From assembly GCF_026213295.1 (NCBI RefSeq), contig NC_079427.1:32367200-32431199 (forward strand): a DNA stretch of 64,000 nucleotides, given 5' to 3'. The position numbers and the translations under genes were made by a program. The DNA is from Gadus chalcogrammus. Lineage: Eukaryota > Chordata > Actinopteri > Gadiformes > Gadidae. Positions within the stretch are counted from its first letter, which is position 1. Each line of letters starts with the position of its first letter. The notes under the pieces were generated by a model. It was not told the origin of the DNA, searched no databases, and saw only the letters and a list, made by a program, of their open reading frames with translations. Positions 22,785-32,613 of this stretch are shown piece after piece.

Positions 22785-23067
22785 TTTAATTATAGTTACA
22801 ACATCCCCCATTTTCTTTAACATTCTAACTGAGCATGTTGGCATGTTGATGTAAGCTAATTGCAATTCCAGAAAAACTTCAGATAATGTGGTATATTATT
22901 CCCCCCAGCCCCCAATTCTCTTGTAATACTGCCTACGATATTTGTTTGCAGGACATGAAGAGTTTCATACAATAAACAACACAGAATAACCAGTGTCTGT
23001 TCTAAAAGTTTATTTAAATATGATAAAATACAAATGTATAAAAAAACGTGGAAAAGTGGAACTTACC

Positions 23068-23396
23068 GATATCAGGGGTGCTTTGGATGAGCAACTCGTC
23101 CATCATCGACTCGAGCATTGCCGACGCAGAATTCAAGGCCCCGTGATTTGGCATGCCGGTCTGTCGCCGAGGACCGAGTCTAGGACGTCGAAATGTGGAC
23201 CTTTCTTTGGCCGTCCATTGCCGCTTCACCCCAGGTCTTTCTTCTGGTCCCTGAAGTCCTTCTGCTGCAGCTGCTCGAAGATAACCTTTGTCCGGGTTGC
23301 TCCCTCTAACTTGTTCTGGACCTCGGCAGAAGACCAGAATCCAAGAAGACAGGTTGTCTCCTCCACGGCCCACTGCGATTTAGTCTTCACGTCCAT
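23068..23396 (-). pseudogene. Harbinger Myb/SANT-like accessory gene, internally deleted
   Basis: The minus strand starts at an ATG at 23394-23396 and reads MDVKTKSQWAVEETTCLLGF, then ATRTKVIFEQLQQK, then DFRDQKKDLG and a TGA. After the stop, NGRPKKGPHFDVLDSVLGDR continues in the same frame, and a frame change gives GALNSASAMLESMMDELLIQ before a donor-like GTAAGT at about 23066. In intact relatives this protein binds the termini and carries the transposase to DNA. Here the middle of the SANT helix region between LQQK and DFRDQ seems to be missing (roughly 25 residues against my memory of the family). Confidence 0.8.
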
Positions 23397-23645
23397 TGTT
23401 TACTTCGGTGTTTTAAAAATGCCGGTCTTCGTTGGTCTTCCTGTTTATGAAAGTAAGGATAACCCCTCCCCCTGCCCGCGACGTAAAAGCAGTTCTCGCT
23501 CTAGCCCAGCTCAATCCTGGGGCTTGAGTTGAACTGGTTTTTAGAGGCCGGAGCCGGTTCTCTGGTGGTGTGGAACCAAAACACTGGCCCTAGCTTCGAA
23601 CTAGCCCGGAACGGACTCCGATTTTGCGGTGGTGTGAAAGGCCCA

Positions 23646-24092
23646 ATAGAGACAGATTCACACAGAGCGGTAGAATTACGAGCTTCCTACTGAGCCTCGT
23701 GGTAAGACACAACATGGTAACACAAAGCGTGGCCAACATGGTTAGCAATGAGCATTATTTCTATTTCATCCCTACTGACCGACAGAGGTGGTGCTTAAAG
23801 CACTGGATATCTCCACCTCGCGCATTTCGAGTACCTAATACCAGCATAGTCACCTGTGACCCCCACGTGACACCGGGAAGGCTATATCTTCCGGTGTCAG
23901 AGGATCTGTTCCTTTACATCTTCTCGCTGCGCAGGTACCGTATTGAACCTTTGTTTGGAGAAAGGAAGGAAATTCGTTACAGCTGGCTACGTGCAGCCTC
24001 GTGACCAGGGTCGGAGCTGCGGGTAACCCGTCCTCCAGAGGCTGTGGCTAGCTTATACTGATATATATTTAGAAATAACTATAAGAAGATTA
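23646..24092. other. Probable 5' end region of DIRS copy 1
   Basis: An open frame at 23624-24004 has no recognisable domain. The sequence, with CACCGGGAAGGCTATATC and a following TTCCGGTGTCAGAG inverted pair (about 23871-23906), sits between the Harbinger right end and the DIRS leader repeats. It may be the DIRS 5' terminal region, but no inverted terminal repeat like that at 56569-56622 was found. Confidence 0.4.
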
Positions 24093-24440
24093 GCCAGCGT
24101 TTGTTGGTGAGGGCAGTGTGCTCGCTCCCGCTCCCAGCACTCGAGTCGTTTTTAGTCAATTTATTTTCCTTAAAACTCACCGGTGAAAGCGGGGCTCTCG
24201 TTCCCGCTTCCAGTAACGTTTTAGTTCGGCTTCCCCCTTTTTTAGCAGCAGCGTTTACGCTCAAGCTAATTAATATCGGTTGATTTAATTTTCTGATGAA
24301 GGCAGTGTTCTCGCTCCCGCTCCCGGTAACACCGCATTTGGCCCTTTTTTGGTTGACAATTAGTAGCAGCGATCACGCTCAGGCTAATTAGTTTCTGTTT
24401 TTCAATTTACTGGCGAGGGAAGTGCTCTCGCTTCCGCTCC
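24093..24440. repeat. Tandem repeats in DIRS copy 1 leader
   Basis: Three to four degenerate units repeat GGCAGTGTKCTCGCTCCCGC-type, AGCAGCG-TTACGCTCA-GCTAATTA and TTTTCAATTTA-type blocks, in order, up to 30 bp before the gag start at 24470. The second DIRS copy has an unrelated-looking tandem repeat in the same place. Confidence 0.7.
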
Positions 24441-24469
24441 CAGTTACGCTGCCGGTGGCTGCCTCCATA

Positions 24470-25165
24470 ATGGCCCACCTATTTGTCGCCTTTGCGGCTC
24501 ATCTTGAGCCTGAGGACGGCCACGACAGCTGCCCTCCTTGCATCGATCTCGAGCATTTGAGGGAGAGCCTCACGGACAGCGCCTGCATGAACTGCAGCCT
24601 CCTGCCTTGGGCGCTCAGAGTGGCTAGGCTGGCAGAGCTGGAGAATCGGGCAACAGCCAACGACCCCTCTGCCTTAATGAGCCTCCCTCCCAATCAGCCC
24701 GGTCGTTCGGGGCGGCAGCGGCATGATGGGGCTGCGGCTATGGGTGCCCCCCCCCCAAAAAAGAAGGCAAGGGGCGGGATTGGCTGTCAAGGTGGACGGA
24801 TTGGCGGCCGACATGGATTAAATGCGGTCCCTCCTCCTGGCCCTTCAGCCTGGGACTGGTCAGGGGCCGGGCTACAGCCTGGCCCTCCCTCGTCCCAATT
24901 CGACGATGCCCTCTCTCTGGCGGCTTCGGCTAACCTCTTTAATGAGGTTATGACAGAGGGCGATGCCTCCCACACACTGGACGAGGCCTCCTGCTCCTCT
25001 GCACAAGGCTCCCTGCAGGGGGCAGCAGACACCTCCATGGCGGCCGTCCTGTGGACGGCTCTGACACTCCTGCAGCTCGATGCGGCGCAGACTGAGTCAG
25101 CCGAGGCCAGCGCCTTCTTCAGGCTCAACCCTGCCCGGCCACATTCTCCGACCCTCATTAAATAG
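24470..25165 (+). pseudogene. DIRS retrotransposon gag-like ORF, copy 1
   Basis: The ATG at 24470 is chosen because MAHLFVAFAAHLEPEDGHDS aligns with the start of the second copy at 52765. The N-terminus holds a Cys/His cluster: GHDSCPPCIDLEHLRESL and ACMNCSLLPWALRVARLAEL. It then becomes Pro/Gly-rich with a basic KKKARGG. The frame ends LNPARPHSPTLIK at 25163-25165 and the sequence passes straight into the region just before the RT, so about 400 bp present in copy 2 is missing. The gag product would bind RNA and assemble particles; this copy is internally deleted. Confidence 0.75.
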
Positions 25166-25242
25166 GACTGTGTCTGCTCCTAGCAGGCCTGGGGGCCCCT
25201 CGGCAGTCCCCCAGCGGCGCTTTCAGCCAACTGATTACTCCG

Positions 25243-25869
25243 GTGGCCTACGGAGGTCTCAGCGGCCTGCGCAACAGCCTACGGATGGCTTTCGGGCCCC
25301 CGAACGCCTACCTTCCTGGCAGCTTCGGGCCCCACAACCCAACCGACGCCCCCCCAGAGCCTCAGGAGGCTGTGGGGGCAGGCACTAGTCCCACGGTGCC
25401 GGTCGTCGGTTGTTTTTCCCATCAGCAGCTCAGTTACTGGGCTGCCTGTACTTCAGACACTTGGGTGGTTTCCACCTTGACCCAAGGGTACGAATTGCAG
25501 TTCCGACGCCGGCCCCTAGCCTTCAGCCGGGTCAAAATGACTGTCGTCAACGACCCGGCAAAGGCCTTAGCTCTGGACCAGGAGTTGTCCACCCTCCTGG
25601 CCAAGGGGGCAATCGAGCCAGTGGATCGTCTGCTGCACCCCAGAGGATTCTACTCAACGTACTTTCTGATAAAAAAGAAAGATGGCAGATTCCGCCCAAT
25701 TCTCGACCTGAGGGGCCTCAACAGGTTCCTGAAGGTCCTACCATTCCACATGCTCACCGCATCAGACACGCTGCGGGTGGTCACAAGGGGAGAATGGTTC
25801 ACCACGGTGGACCTGAGGGACGCATACTTCCACGTCCCAATTGCACCGCGCCATCAGCAATTCAAATAA
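25243..25869 (+). pseudogene. DIRS reverse transcriptase, N-terminal part, copy 1
   Basis: The frame reads WVVSTLTQGYELQFRRRP, ELSTLLAKGAIEPVD, GFYSTYFLIKKKDGRFRPIL, DLRGLNRFLKVLPFHML and TVDLRDAYFHVPIAPRHQQF, then stops. These match the fingers and the first catalytic Asp (VDLRDAYF) of DIRS RTs. The YLDD box, RNase H and recombinase are absent: DIRS homology ends at about 25866, where another repeat begins. Part of a larger truncated DIRS. Confidence 0.87.
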
Positions 25870-27455
25870 ATTAGGGAACGACCTTGCGCCCCAAGGGGGC
25901 GGCTCGGCGAAAGGAGAAGGCGGGTTCTGGCGCAAACGTTCCCTGTTGCTATTTTGAAGTTTCATAAACCACTTGCGCCACAAACCAAAAAATACCTGGT
26001 TTAAAGTCAGTGACGCGTTGTTCAGTTGCTATTTTAAGGGCGCATGCATAATGTTGCTTGTGCACCTCGCGCATACACTTTGCTTCTCTCATCTACTTAG
26101 CCACACATGCTTGGTAAATTATTTGGGAAAGAACAGCTGATACAGCGGTAATAAGTTGTACTTTTAAATCAATGCATCTGCAAACACTGTACAGCAAACA
26201 CATTTTCTTGACACAGACATCATGTACATGCCCATAACTTTTAGGATTGATGAGTATTTAATCGTGAGAAAACATTATTTTACCGCGAGTGAGTATGATG
26301 AATGCGGGCGTGCGTGTGTGCGTTACACATACACCATCTGTCCATCTGTTTAAACACACGGAAACTAAACATGTAACGCATAATACAGTCCATGGCAATG
26401 TATATTAACGGGGGGACACATGCATATTAGGTACACAAGTCGATAACGATAATGCATAAAATAAGAAACTATGTTTATAATGTATTGCGTCTATCATTAA
26501 ATAGAACCACAGTTACCGCATATCATATGTTATAGCATATACGTTTTCTTTTCCGAAATTATTTGAGGACTCTTTATTTCTGAAGTTGTGGAAGAAAAGC
26601 TTATTCTATGTGTGAATTAGGCCATATTATTTGGACATAAACTGAGCCATTTGCAGTTTGAAATTCACGTGCAGCTGTCTCATCGGAGACTGCAGACGCG
26701 CTCTCAAAATATCAACTCGTCAGATTAAAATGCTCATGGCTCTTAGGCCCCGTTTACACGAAGGGAAAACGCAGATATTTTCACACGGTTTGGCCTCTCA
26801 TTTACACGAAAACGCAGTTTTTGTCACAGAAAACGATCATTTCTAAAAACTCCGGCCAAAGTGGAGATTTCTGAAAACGCCGGTTACGTGTTGTCGTGTC
26901 AACGGGTAGAAACGGGGTTTTAGGTTCTGAAACGTCACATTATGCGCCAGGAAATGCTTAACGTCATATGAGCGCCCTATGTTTACAGTTTGTTTGTACA
27001 GGAAGACGCTCGTGTTATTCGTTGTTGTTGATTCTGAGGATTCTGATTGGCTTGCATGGCTTTATCCTTCTCCCTACACTGCCGCCCATAGGTTTGGCAT
27101 AGTTATAATGTCCCAACGGCGTATTTATCCGTTTTGATGTAAACGACAACTTTTTTGAAAACGATGTTGTGTGCACAATGTTATTTTTGAAAACGGAGGG
27201 GGGGAAATATGTGTTTCTATAAATACCCTGCTACGTATAAACGTGGCCTTAAAGGGGATGGGAGCTGGCACTCTCATTGGTTTGTTGCACGTTACGCCCG
27301 AACCACACCTACGGGTAATTAGGCTACTTCAGACCAACCCTTTTTAGATATGTGCCTGGCGCAAGGTAAACAAGCGACATCGCCGTAGAACCGCCCACAA
27401 AGCTACTTGCGCTTGGCGCTTCTCACTTGCGTTTCATACTGTTAAAATAGGGCCC
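25868..27455. mobile_element. Non-autonomous DNA element family with TAGGGCCCTATTTTAA end
   Basis: The right end, read on the minus strand, starts TAGGGCCCTATTTTAACAG and goes on to GAAGCGCCAAGCGC; the left end starts TTAGGGAACGACCTTGCGCC with TTGCTATTTTGAAG inside. This resembles a widespread fish repeat. The inverted match between the ends is weak and no duplication was found, so the left boundary rests mainly on where the DIRS sequence stops. It contains a nested MITE at 26746-27248; the remainder has no coding signal. Confidence 0.5.
26746..27248. mobile_element. Harbinger-type MITE, TTA target duplication
   Basis: The left end GGCCCCGTTTACACGAAG and the complement of the right end, GGCCACGTTTATACGTAG, match at most positions. 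TTA flanks both sides (26743-26745 and 27249-27251), as expected for PIF/Harbinger insertions. Inside, AAAACG motifs are repeated. No coding sequence. Confidence 0.75.
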
Positions 27456-27841
27456 TAGGTCGGAAACAGTTATCTTTAAACCATGAAATGGCTGAAAAGT
27501 TTAAAATGAAATTGGTCATGTGTGGCGCTTAAGAGCGCTTTCACCTGATATGCTCAAGTGATGGATTTAAAGGAAGATTGGTATCCTACTTGGCACAGGT
27601 GATATCGGTCCACTCCTTTGGATAAGGAGGTATCTTCATTAGCTCGCCACCCCTTCGTCAAGGGGAATTCGATTCAGATTCTCAAGGGTTTCCAAGGACT
27701 CCAAAAAACCTAGCCTATATGAAAACAGGCTATTACTATCTTAGAATAATACTCTTTATGGCCATAATGGATATCATCAAAATCCTCAACATACTGTTGA
27801 ACCACCATAGTAATACAATGAATTAATTATATTTTTTAACC

Positions 27842-28910
27842 TGTTGCATATTCTTGAAGAAAGTTGTCCAATCCCGGGTTGCTTTTGACTCACTTTATTG
27901 TTAAAGTAGGCATGTTTCGGGATGGTAACTGACTATGGAACGAAAGTCTAGGAATTGTGTTGAACACGTGTGAGAGATAATAACTCTAGCTCAGGGATGG
28001 GCAACTGGCGGCCCGCAGGCCGCATGCGGCCCGCTTCCTCACTCAGTGCGGCCCGCATCCTCACTCAGTCAAACCCTAACCCTAACCCTAACCCAAAAAA
28101 ATGAATAATAATAATAATAATAATTCGAGTTACAGAAAACTCGGTCAAGAAAGATGAGAAATTCATAGAATTCGAAGGCAAACCCATGCGTCTAGTTTGC
28201 TTAGAAGCGATATCAGTCATTAAAGATATCCACTTAAGTCGCCACTACAACTACTACAACTGCTTGTTGGGTTTAAGTTCATTGAGTTGTTGCACTTAAT
28301 GTTGGGCCACTGTTTTTCAGTTTTTTGACTTCATTGAATGATGATGTATGTGAGCCCTTTGCACTGATAAAAATACTGACCATTCATGTGGCTGTTTGAG
28401 CATGGAAAACAAGAAATGAATGTATGTTGGTTCAATTAACATACCGTTCATAGGTTATGATTCTGGATGATTTTTTAGGTAGTGGCCATCCCCAAAATGC
28501 ACTATCTACCAAATTCAAAATTGTGTAGCTTCTCTCAGCTCACGTTTAGTGTGCAGTCATGTGGCCCTCCGATGGTTATGATGAAAAATGTGGCCCTCTT
28601 TATCATGAAAGTTGCCCATCCCTGCTCTAGCTACTTCCAGCCACGGGCAGAGGCCCGTGGGTGTGCGTGAAAATCTCTCGCGCTCTCTACCTCGAGTCCA
28701 CAGGTAGAGACCGTCAAGTGGGCGTGGCCTATATAATAGACATAATGGCTTCAGCTTCTTCGCCTAACTAAAGGTGATGCCTTCTGTGGTGGAGCAGCCT
28801 TCAATAAGGTCTTGCTCCCCTTGTGGCTATGTATAGTATTTACGGCTTATGTTTGGTCCTGCTTCATTGGGTCTATGTCTGGATAGCTTAGATTCTTAAA
28901 ATACGTAACA
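27842..28910. mobile_element. Probable solo LTR, copy B, split by a hAT
   Basis: The repeat begins TGTTGCATATTCTTG and ends ATACGTAACA, with a perfect AACC duplication at 27838-27841 and 28911-28914. TG...CA ends, a 4-bp duplication, a length near 430 bp after removing the hAT, and no internal genes fit a solo LTR. It matches copy A at 10613-11075 along its whole length. The parent retrotransposon was not identified. Confidence 0.75.
27992..28624 (+). mobile_element. hAT (Charlie-type) inside the solo LTR, 8-bp TSD
   Basis: Ends are CAGGGATGGGCAACT and its exact complement. The duplication CTCTAGCT is perfect at 27984-27991 and 28625-28632. A plus-strand remnant at about 28152-28262 reads EFEGKPMRLVCLEAISVI and KDIHLSRHYN, like the start of the BED-type zinc finger of GTF2IRD2-like hAT transposases. 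A CCCTAA tract (about 28074-28094) is followed by (AAT)n near 28104-28122. Confidence 0.93.
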
Positions 28911-28919
28911 AACCGTACA

Positions 28920-29068
28920 GCTTTTTTCCACACATGAAATGTGTTAATTTTTTGACTAAATATGAATTATATTCAGCTATTTATCATGAATCACTTAAAC
29001 TCTTTCAACCTTGAAATATGATTAAATAAACCTTATTTAACCATGTGTGTTTTTACTGTGTAACATAA
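28920..29068. repeat. Right half of the dispersed repeat also at 18590-18735
   Basis: CACATGAAATGTGTTAATTT through TTTAACCATGTGTG repeats the 18.6-kb copy in the same orientation. The left half of this copy is at 27459-27515. Confidence 0.7.
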
Positions 29069-29924
29069 AAGACATCTTACAGGCTACACCTCAACATATT
29101 ATTCAACATATTAAATTCAAGGCTATATAAGTGCTTATAGAACAGTCTTTTTAAACATATGCTACATACCATTAGCACAAGTAGTGCATAACAGAGCATA
29201 CATACTCAAATTGTAAACATAAAAACACCACAAAAGCAAATAAATTGGCTGTGTAGTATACTATGCATGCAAATAAAACATTTTTAAAATGCATGGCAAC
29301 CCACTATTGGTTAGTTGAAAATAATGATAACAAACAGCTTCTTAAGAAACTGAAAGTCTTGTTAATTTACAGAAGCACCTTAGTGAAATCAACAATAACT
29401 AGTGTAACAACAGCTAAGGCAGCAATCTACCTAACTTTAGTGAAATAACGCACAGGCTTGTGTGGGGGAGGGGGGTTGCGTGGGCAAGATTGTGGATTGT
29501 ACATTGGTTACCTGACTAAGAGTTTAAGATGTTTCTTAATTTTAACCAGATAAATACGTAATTGAGATTGAAAATCTCCTTTTCAAATGTCCTGGCCAAG
29601 AAAGACAGCAGTAGCCTGCAGTCACACATAGCCTACACAGAAAACATTTGGTGGACATTGGTTGAATTTATAGACATATTTCACCATACCGTTATATTGA
29701 CATGTTTCATTACGTGTTATAGGGACGCTGTCTCTTTAAGATCGCATCACTTGTTTGTTGATATGCCGGTCGGCGCGATGTTTGAATTGAAAGGTTTCTA
29801 TATGGTAAAATAAAAAACTGTTATCTTGCCGTTGTCATGCAACTTTACGTCCAGCCGCTCGCTCCCGTGTACGGTGTGAATGCGGCGCTTGTTTGTGTGT
29901 GTGCGGTGTGTTTGTGTGAGTGTG
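29069..29924. other. Unassigned sequence left of the Gypsy element
   Basis: AT-rich sequence without a recognisable gene. A CACCACAAAAGCAAATAAATTG segment at 29227-29248 also occurs near 21070. A G/T-rich stretch (29885-29924) leads into the LTR. Confidence 0.5.
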
Positions 29925-30635
29925 TGTAGCGGTTGCGTACTCTCTCGTTGCGTTGTGTGATTGAGACCACGATGGAACCATTGGCAGCCAGCCGTTTATT
30001 CTGGTGGAATATTTAACATGGGGAAATGCTCGTTGAGAACCCTCACAATGGCAGCCTCTCCCAGCCGGGGTATACATAGACTAGCCATTTACATGGAAAT
30101 AAATATCACATTAAACAAATTAATATTTGAATGGGCGTTTGGTGACATACCTGGTGGAATATTTAACATGGGGAAATGCTCGTTGAGAACCCTCACAATG
30201 GCAGCCTAACATGGGAGAAAGACAAGCTGAAGTAGCCTACACATTCTTGGCGAAGTCCACGCTAGCTAAGTAGCTACGACCAAAGCACATGGTAGCCAAG
30301 CTAGCGATCCTAAGCCTAAAGTCCATTTAAATGTAATAACCGATTCCAAGGAACACAATATATATATGTACAAGCAACCAAGTATTAATACAGTATTATG
30401 TACAATTAGACTCCCGTAATACATCGCCAAAGTGTGGATTCATATTTAACTGCTCTGACTACCTACCTCTCCCAGCCGGGGTATACATAGACTGAGGAGA
30501 GGAGGCAGCAACGTACAATACAACCCCCGCATTCCGCTAGGGGGAGCTCTAGCACTCCAACCAAGGCTCCCACTACCACAGCCAGCGCAAGGATCTCGCT
30601 GGCAATGGCAAGTGGGAAGCATTAACCCTGCTACA
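29925..30635 (-). repeat. 3' LTR of the Gypsy element
   Basis: 711 bp, TG...CA. It holds a 57-bp internal direct repeat: CTGGTGGAATATTTAACATG to CACAATGGCAGCCT occurs at about 30002-30057 and again at 30151-30207. CTCCCAGCCGGGGTATACAT also occurs twice (30058-30078 and 30469-30488). It differs from the other LTR at three positions by my reading. Confidence 0.95.
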
Positions 30636-30647
30636 TTCCCCTCTACT
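30636..30647 (-). promoter_or_regulatory. Polypurine tract
   Basis: On the minus strand AGTAGAGGGGAA lies directly against the 3' LTR start. This is the expected site of plus-strand priming. The stretch from here to 31101 is the untranslated region between pol and the LTR. Confidence 0.8.
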
Positions 30648-31101
30648 GATTTCCACTTGCCCATCCAAAGAACAACCATACAAGTGCTGTGAGAACCCCT
30701 GAAACAAACCAAATCAGGCACAGTAAACAACATACAAATACACAGTGAATAACAAAACAAAAATTCAGTACTGTTCATACTACAGGTATCAAGCATTCCA
30801 GTCAGTGACCATCCCTGAAGAATTAGAATGAGGAAGGCGGCAAAGCCTCCCAACACCCATAGGAAAACATGCCCGTTTACATGTTAGGCTACCTGATACC
30901 ACATCATTTACACAGTACAGTCGACGACCACCTGGACCCACAACATTCTATGTCACACAGGTCCCTGCACCATTCAGAGCTTTATCCCTTCTGAGGAAGA
31001 AAGGAAAAACAACCAAAAAAAAAAAAAAAAACGGCATTTTAATATCCACAAAAATAAATAAATAAAATAAATAAAATCAGAAAAATCAAAATCCATAAAC
31101 C

Positions 31102-32496
31102 TTAGAACCCAGCCAAAACTCTCTGGTGCATATTTTGGATGAGCCTGACAATCCTCCCACATCTAGATCTCACACCTAGCATTATATCACTGCCAGCAGT
31201 ATCGGGCTGAGGATGCTGTACCCTATCTACAGTCAGGGAACCTTCAACAGAAGACCGCAAAACAGGTGCTGACACTGGGTCAAGTCGCAAGTCAGTCTGG
31301 TCCGAAGGACAGTCAACGTCAGCCGTCAAGTCAGGTGGAACTGTCCAATCGTCTGCATCCCCAGGTAAGTCACAGGAGGTAGTCTGGGCCGGAGGGTCAA
31401 CATTCTCCTCCAGGCCAAGAGGTGCGTCACAAGAGACAGTCCGCACAGGTCTGTCAGCCAACAAGGCATCCAGCGGATCTCCATTAGAGTCTGGGAGTCG
31501 TGAGATCCAAGAAACAGTCCTGTCCTCTGAATCACAATCAGGCAGGACGGTAGAACCCACATCACCATCCGGAAAGGAATCATCTGTAGCAAAGTCACTC
31601 ACACAGGAACCGTCATTTTCGGACCCAGGTGGGATAGGCAAGAAATTGACAGGCATTATCAAATTTCTATGGACCACCTTCTCTCGATCCGTTGTACAGT
31701 TCTTGATCCTGAAGGTGTGTGTGTTTTCGTGTTTCTCCACAACAGTGTGCAGGTGACTGTCCCAGCGATCAGCCAACTTTCTCTTCCCACGCTCTCCTTT
31801 GTTGGCTAAAAGAACCCTGTCTCCAACTTCCACAGCCGCGCCCCTGAACTTCCTGTTGTATAAGGCAGCTTGTCTCTGCTGCTGTTTAGTAGAGGAGGTC
31901 TGAGCGATTTTTATGGCCTCTGCCAGATCATGCCTGAGACCCTGCACATAGGCGTCATAACCCACCAGCTGATCATCCTGAAGGACAGACCCAAACAACA
32001 GGTCGACTGGCAGCCTGGGTGTCCGCCCAAATATCAGCTGAAATGGAGCAAACCCTGTGGTCTCGTGCACTGTAGCATTATAGGCGAAGGTGAGAGATTT
32101 CAGATGCTGCGGCCACCTGTGCTTGGCCTTGGGCGGCAAGGCTCTTATCATTCCACCAAGGGTGCGATTGAATCTCTCAACAGCTCCATTGCCCATGGGG
32201 TGGTACGGGATGGTGCGCGATTTCTGGACACCAGCAGCAATGAGAATCTCGGCTATAAGACTGCTTTCGAAGTTGGCCCCCTGGTCCGAATGTATGCGCT
32301 CAGGAAAGCCGTATACACAGAAGAAGTTGTTCCAAAGTTGATTTGCAACAGCTTTTGCTGACTGGTTTGGACAGAGGTACGCCTGAGCCAGTTTGGTAAA
32401 ATGGTCGGTAACAACAAGCACATCAAGTGACTTGTTAGAAGAATCTTCAGCCGACCAAAAGTCAATACAAACCAACTCGAGAGGCCTAGATGTCAC
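31102..32496 (-). pseudogene. Gypsy integrase core and C-terminal extension
   Basis: The 464-codon open part starts inside the integrase. The catalytic triad is visible: Asp12 (VCIDFW), Asp71 (HSDQGANF) and Glu107 (GAVERFNRT), with D-x35-E spacing. The core continues through HRWPQHLKSLTFAYNATVHE and TTGFAPFQLIFGRTPRLPVD, then a DRVLLANKGERGKRKLADRW segment like the usual integrase C-terminus. After about residue 290 comes an unusual 170-residue Asp/Ser/Pro-rich tail ending RSRCGRIVRLIQNMH. It is separated from the upstream pol frame by a TAG near 32502 and a frameshift near 32614, so the protein as encoded lacks its zinc-binding N-terminus. Confidence 0.9.
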
Positions 32497-32613
32497 TATG
32501 CTCTAGAGTGGCGCCCTGCCCTCCGGCTCTGGAGACTTGCTAAATACACAGCGGCGACAACACCGCACGTATTCCTTCACGTCTCTCTCCATGCCTTGCC
32601 AGTAGAATCTCTG

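Larger units (their letters stand above)
21186..23645. mobile_element. PIF/Harbinger transposon with both genes
   Basis: Terminal inverted repeats are TGGGGCTTTCACACC at the left and the complement of TGGGCCTTTCACACC at the right. Both ends also share a TTCCGGGC motif about 30 bp in. The element carries a spliced HARBI1-like transposase on the plus strand and a Myb/SANT-like gene on the minus strand, converging in the middle, the standard two-gene Harbinger plan. A clean 3-bp target duplication was not found (flanks GTA and ATA). Confidence 0.88.

Noticed and set aside
28074..28094. Telomere-like CCCTAA tract as a chromosome-fusion scar
   Set aside because: Only about three and a half units, inside a hAT with intact ends and target duplication; more simply part of the element.
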